Source: Tubiluchus corallicola (Eukaryota; Priapulida; Priapulimorpha; Priapulimorphida; Tubiluchidae). Taken from it: a DNA stretch of 64,000 nucleotides. Within the stretch, counting starts at the first letter, position 1. Every line of letters starts with the position of its first letter. Below, in pieces: positions 35,201-49,100 of the stretch. The stretch lies in the NCBI GenBank assembly GCA_030141605.1, contig JAQGDQ010000156.1, positions 62,001-126,000 of the forward strand, read 5' to 3'. The position numbers and the translations under genes are program-made. Under the pieces are notes generated by a model that saw only the letters and a list, made by a program, of their open reading frames with translations, did not search any database and had not been told where the DNA came from.

Positions 35201-38200
35201 GTCCAGTCCGAACGTTTTATTTTAGGCAGTAATTCCACCACGGCCGTTTGTGATTCCCGGACTGGTACTTTACTTATCTGGCAACACCGCATTCAACTTT
35301 AGCATTCCTGATGTTATTGATCTAATTAAGAGAGGCTGGAAGATGGAAAACCCAGGTATTATGTCTACATGATCTCTATGATTACAATGTAAAATTACAT
35401 ATAACAGGTAGCATCAATTAGAATGCAATGTACAGGGTGTTGCAAAAGAACAGTTCAGCATAGATATGCTGATATGCTTACATTTCTACTGAAATGCAGA
35501 AAATCCCATGCATGTGGTGGGAAAATTGGAATTGCAAATTGTAATAATTGTATTTTTACATCATTATAATGTCACAAAGTGCAGAATTCCCCTGTAATGT
35601 TTTGTTATTTCATCAGCATGTCAGCTTACTACCACTGTACTGTTTCTTCTGCAACAACCTGTACAATGCTTGTTAGATGTGTGCATTCCCATCACTCATA
35701 ACACTCACAAAAACCATTTATGACACACTCACATAAGTTAAACAAAGAGCTTGCCAAGCTCAATTTTGAATATTACAAATGTGGTTGTGAGTGATGATGT
35801 TGATTACACATTTTCCACTTTATATTTTTTCAATTTACAAATAATTTTTTACATTTAACGTCATTGCTATTGCTATTTTGGTTTCAAATTTATAGCTTTC
35901 GTTACTTAGTGCTGACGTAACTGTAAAAACAGCGAAAAAATGAAAGCCTTTTAACAATATTTGTCGCTTTTAAATCTCTAGTTTAGCAACTGATGCTATT
36001 TTACTTTTCAGTCAACATTTTTGATAAATGCACATATTCAGTCCCGTTTTCTATGTACTGAATGATCTACTAGTTGTTTAATAAAGCCTTGTAATACTAA
36101 CAATTACATGTGCAAATACTGTGTGTCGTAGTAAGCGTGCTCAGTCATTTAGAACACGAATCTTGACCTTCGTATTTATCTTCACATCATACACACACAC
36201 ACGTGCAACTGTAAAACTGTAAACCTTGTTGGCTTTCATACAATTATCATCGCATTTGCATTAGTTCTAGAATTAACCGGTGGTGAATTGTATCGCATTG
36301 TTGTTTGACACTAATCTCTCTAGTCACAGTCATCATTCACTTGTTGTTTTGACATGTGCCTGGTGCAAATTAGCCTCATCATTATTTCCCTATCGTTTGT
36401 AATAAGTTTGGTATTATCTCATCTTCACAGAACTGTTATGATTGGCTGCATTTGAAAAATGTATGTCTTCATTTAATTGCTTCCTTAATTGCTTCCTAGC
36501 TAGATAAGTACAGTTGCCTGCCTTTGTACAACGTTATACTCTAAATGCTATCGTGTGTCCCATCCATTCTTTTATTTTGGCACAATAATATGTTACATTG
36601 GCTTAACATTTTACATTTTGAGATTACTTATTGACATTAGAATCTTCGCATTTCAAAATCCTAATAATAAAATCCACACTCTATTGCCAGATGCTCATAG
36701 ATACAGTACCTGCCACCATTTGAAATACCCCTTACCTGTATGCAGAACAGAGAGATCTAAGACAGTTTTATCTCATATGGCTTATTTAATTTCCAAACTT
36801 CAGTTTTGACTCATTTAATTTTAATTTATTGCATTCATGTATCTTGTAACAGTGTAATAGTACTTGTCACTGTATGTTCTACCATGCTTATTCTTTTTAA
36901 AATTTTTATATTGTAATTTTATGCTGTACTGTAATTCAATCTTTTGGATGTAATGATAATAAATAAACTTATTATGATTGGGCACTTACGTTCGTTTAGC
37001 ACGTATACATAGCTTGTCTAATAATCTTAAATATAATAATAATTTACTTATAGGTATAAAATTTACTTATTTCATGATTACACTCTACCAACATGCACAA
37101 AAGCAACACATACTGCATACTGTGTATATTGCGTGCGATGTGCGGTTCCATGTAACTTACTCTGTTTTTTTGCTCTTTTTGCTATTATTTGCATAGTAAT
37201 CAGTAAAAACGTCTTTGCTTGAAAAATCTTTCATCACACAATCATCAAATTTTGCTCTTAAACCTTATAGCTGCTGTACCGTAATGGTTCTTTTACAGTT
37301 TTGCAGTTTGGCCGCTTTGTGCCATTCGAGGTCGAGATAAATGAGGCGACGGATGGAGTTAACCCCAGAGGGTAAGCATTGCCTTTTACTAATGGCTAGT
37401 TAGTTTTCAAGTTGTCACTCTTAATCATGCGCTGAAATTTATGTACGTCGTTGTAACAGTGACAGTGAAACCTAGTTTCTAGGTTTCTAGCATTTTAGCA
37501 CGACTTAGTAGCTTAATCATAAATTCTTCAATTTTGTCCTGCTAGGGTAATTGGTGTAATTTATAAGGAATAAAGTTTAGGTGGTAATTTTTCTCATTCA
37601 CATCGACAGCTATTCATCTTTCACCGCGACACGCCCTTCCTACCGGTAGACTTGCAGTTAAATGGGTATTTATTATCACCTTTGTGCATTATCCCAGTGA
37701 CTGAATTCAGTGAATTGCATTTTTGGCCTTGCACGAGTACACAAGTACACAAACAAGCTATTTTTCTTTCGCATTCCCAGTATTGTCGCTTCCAAATTAT
37801 ACCTTAGCTTAGACAGCGTCAGTATTTTACTCAAGTATTGCTTACATTTTTCTTGGTTGAACGCTCGCGTACTGACTACCTTTTGATTCCGCAACAAAGA
37901 TGTTGTCACATCTTCAGCAAGTTATCTTAATAAAACAACGCTCCATGGAGTTGACCAGGGCATTAAAACCGGTCATTTTATCCCCAGGGGTTACGGTGTC
38001 CTGTGCACTTTGCTATTCATTGTACAGTAGCTTCTCAAGCTCAACTTTATAGGAGAATTTGAATGCTGAAAAGTTTTGTAACAGTTTTCTTCGTGTTTCA
38101 AACAACGATGCGATTGTTAAGAGATCTTACTGGCACACTTTTACGACTTACACTCATTGACCTTATTAATAGAACACTTCTTTTCATTGTAAGCGATTAG

Positions 38201-40101
38201 AGCGGCCTTAATGGAAGATTACCGTCTCAAGCAGATCAGGTTTTAAGGGGTCATGGTCAACAAGCCGCACAATCAAATCTCGGATAGCCTAAAAGTTGAT
38301 CTTTGCTCTGACACTATTATGAGTCATTTATGTAGAAACCTTCTAGAACATCTAGATCTTTCCAAGCATTGCATTCATGAAACCTAGATTAGTAAAACAC
38401 TTTTTGTCTAAACTTATTGTTTTACTAAGTCTTTGGTATGCAGTTATATATAACTGAATAATAATTACTTAAGCTGTAATTCAAAAGAAGTAGATGTCAC
38501 AGAATGTGATGCGTGGCTATTAAGTTTTAGTAATGAGTTAAATAAATTTTGTTCGTAAATTAGTAATACTACATGCAATCAATTGACAGAAAGCTGTGCA
38601 CAGATTTTATATAGCCTTGGATAGTTCAAAATGATGTAACATTTTGGTGTTGGTTTAGTTGCGAGGATCCGAAAAGAGATGCGGAAATTTTCAGTTGATT
38701 ACTCAAGTTATTTATCTTAAATAGAAAGACATTTTGTTGATATAGCTGAGTTGGTTTTTCCTCAAAGTTCATTCTACTAACTGTATATAGGGGGCTCTCT
38801 AGCAAGTATTATTGTACTGTTTCTCGCGAGTAGCGACAACTACGACTTAGCTGAACCACACTCCCAGTTCTATCTCTGCATCCGTAAGCACTTTTAGTCG
38901 GATAGGATGCCATGGTGTGGCTTTGCATTGCTTTGAGTACTTTTGATTAATCTATCGTAACATTATCTCCGTTTACTACTCTAGATTGTTGTTTTGATGG
39001 TGGGCGTCGGCCGTCGATACCCGGCGTCGGTATTTTTCTCTAACCTTGACTTGCAGATGATTGTGTTGTAATAACAGCCCGTTGGCTAGCTAACAATTCA
39101 TGATACGTATGTGTAAACACAACAAGAACAAATTGTATAGTATTTTGTAAGAAAATTGTACGTGATTTAGCAGTTGTAGGACATTTGTGTGATTCATTGA
39201 CAATTAACAAAACTCATGGCACTGTAGTCAAGCAAAGTATCAAAATAGTTAGTACACCAAAGACAAACTCTCAAATTGATGCTTGTGCTACTTAATATTG
39301 AAATTTATAGGTGAGAGAAACAGCCAAGCAGTCATGTTGTCTGCTTGACACTGAAGTTAATTAACATTGGGGCCAGCTAGTAAGTGGATGGATAAACCTT
39401 TTTTAGGCATGTAAAAATGACAGTTTCATCTAGTATCCTGCTTCTGACTGGTTCTTTTGTTGAAGAAAAGCTATAATCATCCGAATGTGGTTAAGACACC
39501 TCAGATGGTTCAGTATCTCATGTCGCAGAATCTTTAACAATCATCTAGGTTCCAGTTGTACCTCAGCATGACGTTAACTTACACGAAAGAATTGATATGG
39601 CAGAAATGTTTGCATTATGTGGCTTGTTCTTTACTGTTACTTGCGTTTCGCCAGTCCCAAATTAGATGGACACTAGTGCCTGCATCTCGGAAACAAGTTG
39701 CACAAAAAAACAGTTGTAGCACTTCTCACTTCAGACATTGTTCAGTTGTGATGTAGCACACTCGTTTGACCTGTGCATGAGCACACCGTTAAACTTGAAA
39801 TTTGAATTTTAAACTTGGACTTTTCGTATTTGTACTTCGGTTTTGTTTTTGCAAACACGTGCATCAAAGTCGTGGATCGTTTGTGCTCGTGAAAATTACT
39901 GTGACGTCATCACTAATTGGGCTCGCCTGCCGTTAATAACCTATTATTTCATTATCAGAAAATAGGTGTTAAAATGTACACTTTTTACTGTACTTAGAAA
40001 TGCAGTAGGATATGAAAAATCATCCTATGTTCCTTTAACTATCTAAAATACATGACATTTTTGACCATTGTAAATATGTTTTTATGCTGTCGCATTTACT
40101 T

Positions 40102-40166
<65 letters not shown>

Positions 40167-43100
40167 AAATAATAATAATAATTACTAATTTATTGAATAT
40201 TTTTAATGCATTTTACATGATGATCAAATGCATCTTACAAATAAAAGATCATCAAAATTACTAGAAAATTAATCCATAAGATATTTAAGACAATGGCACA
40301 TTGATTTATTAAAAGTACATTGAATATGACAAAAAATTATGTCTTTCATTATATCTTTGAATTATATAATGTCCCGTAATGGCTTGACTTTGTTTCATTA
40401 TCATTTTATCTGGTAATATCTATTTTTTGAATTCACCTCAGTTAATATTAGTTTAACTTTCTAAATTGTTTTCAAGTTAAACAAACTTAACATTGCGGCT
40501 TAGGTGAAAATGCACAGCAGAATGTAGCCTTCAAAGGGAACATTGACACCAAGTACGTGCCAAGTGGTTAATTACTACCTGGTGGCTTGTACCAGCAGAC
40601 TTTTTACCTTGAAAAATTTAACAGCAACTCACAAAAGAAATAATGTTTTCATTGATTAGCAGTAATCTACAAGGGATTATGACATTCGATGTTGAATTTT
40701 TTTATACTTGTGAGCAGAACATTGAACAATGAACAATGAACAACAATGAACAATGAAGAAAATTAAATTCTTTAACAAATCGCAATTAGATACCATCAAA
40801 GTTTAAAGAACTGTTATAAATATGAATCATATAAATTTATAGAAACTGTCTCAGCATTTAGCTAAATATTTGCAGAATTAAAAATCGATTTGGTTGTTAA
40901 GAGTTGAGCTCTTAATTATAATGGAAATATTACACTTCTAAATATAAAATATATGTTTCTCGTGTCGTTTGTATGTATAGTTTTTAGAGCTGCAATAATG
41001 TTAATTAAACATTTTAAATATTTTTTGCCTTTAGTTTTTCTCGTAAATACTTTTTTGTGGGTTCATTTTAGACTGAACAGGTAAAGCAGAATTAAATTAA
41101 CTTAGCATCAATTCTGTATAAACGATTTATATAATCACTAGCGACTGCTTAGTTAGTTTTGTAGCTATAATAGCTTAAAATCACGAGGAGTTAAATTATG
41201 GAATTCGTCGCCAAAAGATACCTTTGAAGGTAGTTTATTTTCTGCTTCCAAAAAATACACAAAATTCTTACTAAATGAATATACCTGTAGTACATAACTT
41301 GTTAGACTAATAAGCAAGCTAGCAAGTTTTTTTTTCTTTTTTCTCCTCATCTACTAAGTAACTGTTGCTCTTTCTCATACTTACTTTTTCTCTTAAATTT
41401 TTCTATATTACACTTATTTGATACTTATTTTATCTCTCCATACTCTCAGTTTTTTAACTTTACTTACTAACCTTGGTCAAATTTCCTTGTTAATAAGACC
41501 CCTATTTGAAAATACTATATATAATAATCATAATTACTGATTAATTGTATTGTTTTGTTTAGATTTAGGTATCTAACGGTATTATTTTTTGTTTTCACTT
41601 CTTTTTTGATAAATTGTATCATTTATACTGTTTTTATTTTTATTTTTTCTTATTTGTTTTTGTTTTTGTTATCTGCAGCATCACCATTTATTTTTAATAT
41701 ACTAATCTATTTACAAGAAAGGGCAGGAGACTAGATGACCCTATTGTCCTTCCCTGCCCTGCTCCATGATAACAATTACGTAATATTTAAAAACTTTTTA
41801 TGTCAAACTAATTGGAGAAAATAAATGTTCTATGTTCTGCAAAAGTTGGCTTCCTTTTTACCGATTATGTTGAAATTTAACGCAAAATGCTTGGAGATGT
41901 TTGAAAACTAGCCTGTATGTTACCTCTTTTACCTCTTTTTACCATTGTTGATTGTGACACCTACAGTCTTTTTGTATGACTGTTTTCTTAGTGCACCGAG
42001 CATGTGGTAATGGCTTTATTATTCTCATTTCACACTCCCACCCTGGTTCTGTGTCTGTGATTGTATTAAGTGTGCTCTAAGCATTGCAGTGTGTGCAAGT
42101 TCTGTGTTGAAGGAAATGGCTGAAAAATTTCGAGATTCTGACAGGGTCATGCCTTGACCTAAAAGCTTTTTTGATCGTCTGCCCGATTGCAGTTTGTCGG
42201 TTTGTAAAAGCAAGATGGAGAGTAGGAATTTTAAGTCAGATTTAATGGCAGCTCGGGCCTCCAGTTCTGTTTCTGGCATTTGTCTTGGTAATCCTTGCGT
42301 GGAACATAAATGTTTCGTTTTATCGATATCAGATTTTGCTGCTAAATTTGTCCTCAGTCACCTTATTAAATTCAGTTCTGCGCTAATTAGATTTCATTTA
42401 AATAATTGTTAAAGTTAGTTAAAATTAAATAATTCGTCTTAGTTTGATATCAAGTTCTTACTGACATGCTTCCAACACCCTAAATAAATTTATTTGCTCC
42501 TGTAAACGCCAATCTCCTGGTTTTTGGGAATGAAAACGCGTACCTTTTATAGTGGAATGATCCACAGTTATTAAAAGTTTGTAACCAAACGTTATGGATT
42601 GTGTGATCAGGTAGTCACTGCATTGAACTTGTAACTCCAAGTTCCCTGGTTCAAATCTAGGTTTAGTCCTATTTTTTTATTTTTCCAATCGCTAATCAGT
42701 TCATGTCATATTTTAAGTAAGTCACTGTTCAAACAGTAGTTGGTTGGCATCAAAAAGTTTTTTAGCCTGGAAATCTGTGTCGTCTCGTCCATAATTTGCT
42801 CTGCTAGTACTGGCGCCTGCTGATATTTTTCAATTTTTTAACACCTAATTTGGGACGCTTTTAACTTTGACTTTTACTCACCTTTTGTTGTCCTCTTGTA
42901 CTAATTCGTTGCCCCATTGCCTCAAGTTGTGAATTTTTTCATTGTGTTTCAACGAGATGGCGTGTTTGTTCTGTAAATTTTGCACAAATGCCATAGAATG
43001 CTAAAAAAAGTCTTAACGAAAATGGTAGTAATTCTGCAGTCTGTTGCTAACATGCATTGTGAACTCACAAATACAAAAAAAAAATACAAAAAAATACTGA

Positions 43101-46100
43101 AAAAATGAAATAATGTAGGCAGAAGCGAAACCTAAAACTTGTAGTTGCAAGATTTTGGAGTTAGATCTTTGAGAATTACTTGTATGTATTAAGAAATCTT
43201 TGCAAATTCACATATAGTGTGAGTTCATTTTTTATTACGTAAAAATATTTTTAGTTAAAACACCGCTTTACTCAAAACTTTTAATTACATAGTTAAAAAT
43301 TATGCTCTACAAAGCTACTGCTGTCATCTTCAGTGGTAAATTTTACAAACATACAACCAGTTTATATAGGCAGTCTGCAGTGTACAATATTGTGCACTAA
43401 TTATGTATTTAACAGAAGCCAAGTGGTCTGCTTATTCATTTTAAATACATTTTTACTGTTCTTTTTTTGTAAACATATTTATTTAACAACTTTTGTGCCA
43501 CAGTGCTACATATATATATATAACTTCTAAATTTCATATTAAGTCAGTATGTTATAAATATCATACTTTTGCTACGTTTTTTATGTTTGCAAGTGACTGT
43601 TATGTGTTTTTCTTACTAGTCACAATTTTTTCAGGCAAGATGTTATTATGGTAATATACACTGTGAAAACCACCGACGCCGCTGGCCCGCTGAACACGCC
43701 CTCCGCACAGTCATACCAGGATCTAGACGGGCGTGTTTACACCGGCTTACCACCGTTAAGGCAAGTAATAATGCATGACTTCTGTTATTTTCACCTAGTC
43801 TAGGTATGACAGGTGTGTGAAAAAATGCCTCGCATGAGCACTAGGTCACAATTTGTGGAGAAAACACATCTGAATGAGCATAACACTTACTACGAATTGC
43901 TTTAAGTTGTTTCTGTGGCATTTGAAGGATGTAGGTTCACCTGGTTACACCTATTTAATTAAGCGTAAGGCAGGTGAAAGTAAATAGCTTACCTGCCTTG
44001 CTTCAAATTCTTCAAATGAGAAATTTCTTCTGCCTCAAAGAGTTTTGCATTATCAGATCAAGTAGTTTATTCGTTATAAAGCTTTCTATTGGAATGTACA
44101 AAAAAACATTAAATCATGGATTTTGTAGCTTGGGAACTTTGTGGTAGCAGTATTTCTTATTGTACACTATCCTTATTTTCTTGATGATCGCAAAATTAAT
44201 ACCAATTATCTATATATTTCAACACATTTACGTCCTAGCTATGTTCAACCACCTCTTTTGAATGCAGTTAGATTGACCACAAACAGGAGTTTTGTTTGTG
44301 AAAGGGAAAGCGTATATTGTCCGTGAGAGTATTGTGCCACAAAATACAACATTTTTCATATCAGAGTTACTATTCCGTGACATTTTTAACTGGCCAGTGA
44401 TGGTTCACACCACGCACTCTATATGGTTGATGACAATAGTGCCGAGAAAGGGTGTGAAAAAGCTCAACTACGATCCTGGCAACAAGAATCGAAATCGAGA
44501 ACATCAGAAAATTCAGATTAGTTTCTTTAGCTACCGTTTCGGCTAAAGTTTACAAATCCCCATACACAAGAAATCAGTTTGTGAAGCAGATAAGGATTAG
44601 GGTTAGGGTTAGAGTTGAGGTTGAGGTTAGGGTTAAGAATTGTAAACTCCTTTTCAGTTTCAAATGAAAATTTGTGTTTCATTGGCCGGTTATTGTTATA
44701 TTATGGCAAGTTTAAACTTTCTCAAAGATTAAACATTCTTGTACATTGCAATACTCATTTTTGATGCTGCTAACTGTGTTTTTAATGCATTAATTATGTT
44801 ATTGCAATTAACTGACTTTGGTGCCAATTTTTTTAGGTAATTTCTTTAAAATTGTATAGCCACTGTGCTGTGCTTTGCTTTTAACATTTCTTTACAAGGA
44901 AATTTAATGTATGTATCAAGTACATTTTTGTCTTATAGAGTGCTAGACTCTTATGATGTGTATATAACCTGGCCGTGGACGAGCTCTCTAGATAATGTAC
45001 AGCTTGAAAACACTCTCAATGATGCTTGGATTAAAGCCAATCCCGGTGAGTGGTAAAACCTCTTACAAAGTTGTTATCAAGTTTGCTAGTAACTCACTTT
45101 CGTAGTGAGTAAACCCTGATTTACTTCTCACCTTCGTAGTGAGTAAACCCTGATTTACTTTTCACCTTTGTAGTGAGTAAACCCTGATTTACTGCTCACC
45201 TTAGTAGTGAGTAAACCCTAATTTACTTTTCACCTTTGTGGTGAGTAAACGTTGATTTACTTCTCACCTTCGTAGAGAGTAAACCCTGATTTAGGGTTAT
45301 CAAAATAGGAGGTTCTTCGCACAGAATTCTATGTGAAGTTCATATTTGAAACTATTTTCATTATTTGCTTTCATTATTGATTCATGATAGTGTCTAGTTT
45401 TTATTACTGGATTAATGCTGTGTTTATTCTGCCTGCCCAATGTCTGCAACAGACGTGATGATGATGATGATGATGATGATGACGATTAGTGATTCCGGTA
45501 ACGAATTCCACATAATCACTACAGCTTGTGAAAAACTATGCCTATACTTTCAGTGTTGACCCTATGCTTAAGCAATTTAATGCTGAGCTCATGTGTGATG
45601 CTTCTATTTGAGAGTAAAAACTGATTTGCATTAACGTCAGACTATGCTATGTAATGATGTCATCAGATCAGACTAGCACGCTTAATGACAAATCGTTAAC
45701 TTTCTGTTTGTAGTGTAAAATTTGTTTTCATAAGCATTTATTTATGAGCGATTTATTTATTAATTTTTGGTGCAAATGTACATATTTCACTGTATTTAAA
45801 ATTGAAGCTTTGGAAGAGCGGCTTATCGAATGTTGATTGAGGTTAGTTTGCAAAGGCTTTTGGTTCAACCTTCTAAGAGTGTTTCTGAAGTGACTTTCTT
45901 TTGTTACTAATATGTTACCAGTTGAGTAAGGAAAGACAAATTCCTTGTCTTGTACTGTTACAACTGTGTGTGCTTACACTTTCAGTTTGTACTGTTCTTT
46001 GCTGATCATTTTTTCTAATTTAGAACTTCGTGGTTGTATCGATTGCTTGAGATTTGAAGTGCAGAGGATTGAACCATACCTTGGAGACAGCGGGTAAGGA

Positions 46101-49100
46101 TAACGCAAATTATACTTCTAACACAAATCTTAGTTTGAATATCGCAAACAGGTTTACTAAATTTCATAGCTGGATAGAGAATAAAGTTTGGTCTGTTCTT
46201 TTTGTGTCTTTTCAATCCTATGATTATGGTGCCTGTTTTATTGACTATTTCAGGGAGCAAGTTTTACAGATTCGGTATTTTGTCTTCCTAAATGGAGATC
46301 TTGTAACTCAAAACTCAGATTTATTACGCGAACCAACAAAGGAGCAACATCAGTATTTTGGTATGAGACAATGTACTAATAATACATTTCTTATATGATT
46401 CTGTTTTTAGGCTACTGTAATGTGATTTTTCGGTATGAAAAATTAAATAAGGACGTTGATTGCTCAACTTCCTACTCTATGTGTTAAGAATACAAAATCT
46501 TGACAGTCAGTAAATGTTGTTTTTCATAAGCCTCTATTTTATTTTAGACATTGTTTTGTCATTAATTGTAATTGGGTGTAGGTTTGTGGAAGAAACTACT
46601 TTTGCTTGTCTTTTTATTTTTGTGTGATTTATACAGGAAATTTCTCAAATTATTGTAATCATTCCGCAATATCTAATTGAATATATTTATGTCATTACAT
46701 CTCGATGGATGATAATCATTTGCATTTTTAGAGGCCGGTTTATTGTATGATGGGCTCACATATCGGAGATACGCGTATCGCTTTCCGCTGTACATTAAAG
46801 GGACTGTTTATGAAGTTGATTTTACACGCATGCGTGATGCACTGCAGCAAGTGTGGTCTCGGACGCTACCCGACGAGAACCTAACAATCGACCTCTCTCC
46901 ATCTCACATTGAATTTGTAGACAGTAATGGGTGAGTTTTTTGTTTAAAATTAGGTTTAAAAAAGACTCGGTGTAAGTGAGTCAGTATTTTTTAAAATGTG
47001 AAAGCAGCTTAAGATAGTGTAGTTTTGTGTTACTCAGTAACACGTCTGAAGGCTGGGGGGATACAATTTTTTTCACTACTTTATCACAAGCGGAATGTTA
47101 ATTAATTAGATATCTCCTTTCCTTCTTTTAACAGGGCCGGATATGACCTTTTGGGACCTGTAGGCTAATGAAATTGTGGGGTAGCCTGAGACGGAGCATC
47201 CCCTAACTCGCCCGCACTCCTGTTGAATATTTTTTCCTTGTGATGTATTTTAGCGATATTTATATAGCTTGAAAGTAAACTTATTGCAAATTCCTTAAAT
47301 AAACTAGAATAGCTATCTTTTGTTTCTCAATAAAATATTGTTTAAGAAATACCGCTATTCTACTATTTATTGCAAATCAATTTAGCACATATTTTAACAC
47401 TGCTGTAAAACTGATCTGTTACCAAATGTTGCCAAAACTTGAGAGGCTCTAGGTTGCAGCCTATACTAGCCTAAAAGATAATCTGGCGCTGCCTTTTATT
47501 TTCATTCGAAGTACTGCATTGTGTTCAATAGGTATAGCAGATGAGGTACCATGTAGGAATTACTATTTCTGCTTTCTCTTTTAACTCACTCAGATGAAAT
47601 TTGTGTTTTTCTTTGCTCTCGTGTTTCGTAGGCCTGTAATGATACATCGACGAATCTTATGTATCTTGATATCTTTTATTGCGATATGCAATGCACTCTT
47701 ATCCTTATTACTGGTGTCAATGATATTTAGCAAGTTATGCTTGTGCTTGACCATATGCCGATAAAAACAATGTGAAGTAATTCAAGTTGCAGCTGCGGCG
47801 TGTACTGTAGATACATAACAATTCCTCATGTACTTAACATAGGCACTGATATGCAATGCACTTTTATCCTTATAACTGGTGTCAATGACATTTAGCAAGT
47901 TAAGCTTGTGCTTGACCGTATGCTGATAAAAACGATGTGAATGTAATTCAAAATGCAATGTGTTTAATCTTGTGAAATGACAAGAGCTAATCAGAAAATG
48001 CACTAGCAACTATTAAACCTAAAGTATTGATATTGGTTTTCCTTTTCTGGTGGCTTACAATGCAAACAGTAGCTTACACATTACACAAGTACTAAATGAA
48101 TATGAAACAGCTTGTCGAATTTTAGCATTTAGCAATTCTAAAACTGTTAATTGATAAAATATGTTTAGCATTTTTTATTGACGGCATCATCTAGTTTTTT
48201 TATAAACCCTGCAAACATTAACTCAGGCGTATCGTGATACTTATTGCATCATGAGGTTAGAATCGTGACTCAGATGTATCGTTACAACTCTAGTGTTTTT
48301 CTTCATTTTAATTATTTGTCATCAGTTTCATTTCTTTTTTTAATATCTTTAGTTTCTTTCTTTGCATTATTTATGTTTAGCTGATACAAAAATTATTTCA
48401 CATTGCAGGATGGTCTTTACGCAAATGGTCTACTTCCTTAATATATCGGACGTTACTTGGCCAGCAAGCCTAATTAACACGAAACCTAGTTCGGACGAAA
48501 TCAATCGTGCGATTAGAAGCATTATTCGTCCTGTAGATGGCACACCGTACATGACGGTAAAAGAAATTGGAGATGCAGTAGCGAATCATTGGCTTTTCCC
48601 GGTTTTCGTTGTAACACATTCATCGGTTGATATGCAAATCCTACGGGCAGCTTTACGAAGACAATGGGCTATTCAACACCAAAGTAATTAAGTTAAATTG
48701 TAATAGAGATTAGAAGATGGTTCATTAGCAAGTTTGTTTTGCAATTTTTTATACCGGTGCTTGTAAAATTATCTGGTGCATCTTCATCAGAATTAAATTG
48801 TACAGTAAATTTCGCGTAACTCGAATTCAACCGGACAGAAAAAAAACTTTTGAGTTAGGCAATGTTGACCGTTTTCCAGCATAGAAACTCTACACCTCTC
48901 CACCAGACGGCCAGCTAAATAGAAGGCAGAAAATCAGCCCTTCTATACATAAACGACGAGATTTGATGACAATTACATAAAGAATAACAAATTATGTAGC
49001 AAAACACCCTTTTTTTATGTTACAAAGGGACACGGAAAGATCAATCTCAGAAAAATTAATCGGGGAGGGGGGCTTGATTTGTAAGACATCAGAATTTTCA

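Larger units (their letters stand above)
34468..37298. other. introns 5 and 6 (split by exon 6)
   Basis: Apart from exon 6 and the mariner-type element at 35433-35661, I see only AT-rich DNA and short ORFs without domains. Confidence 0.5.
37372..43634. other. intron 7, 6.3 kb
   Basis: It holds the (AAT)n run at about 40104-40185, a minus-strand ORF with poly(A) signal (42025-42357) and a tRNA-like sequence near 42600. A short segment near 39315-39350 (AACAGCCAAGCAGT) is shared with the SINE-like sequence in intron 20. The rest is AT-rich with no exon-like signal. Confidence 0.5.

Noticed and set aside
40052-40264. Poly-isoleucine ORF
   Set aside because: Translation of an (AAT)n microsatellite.
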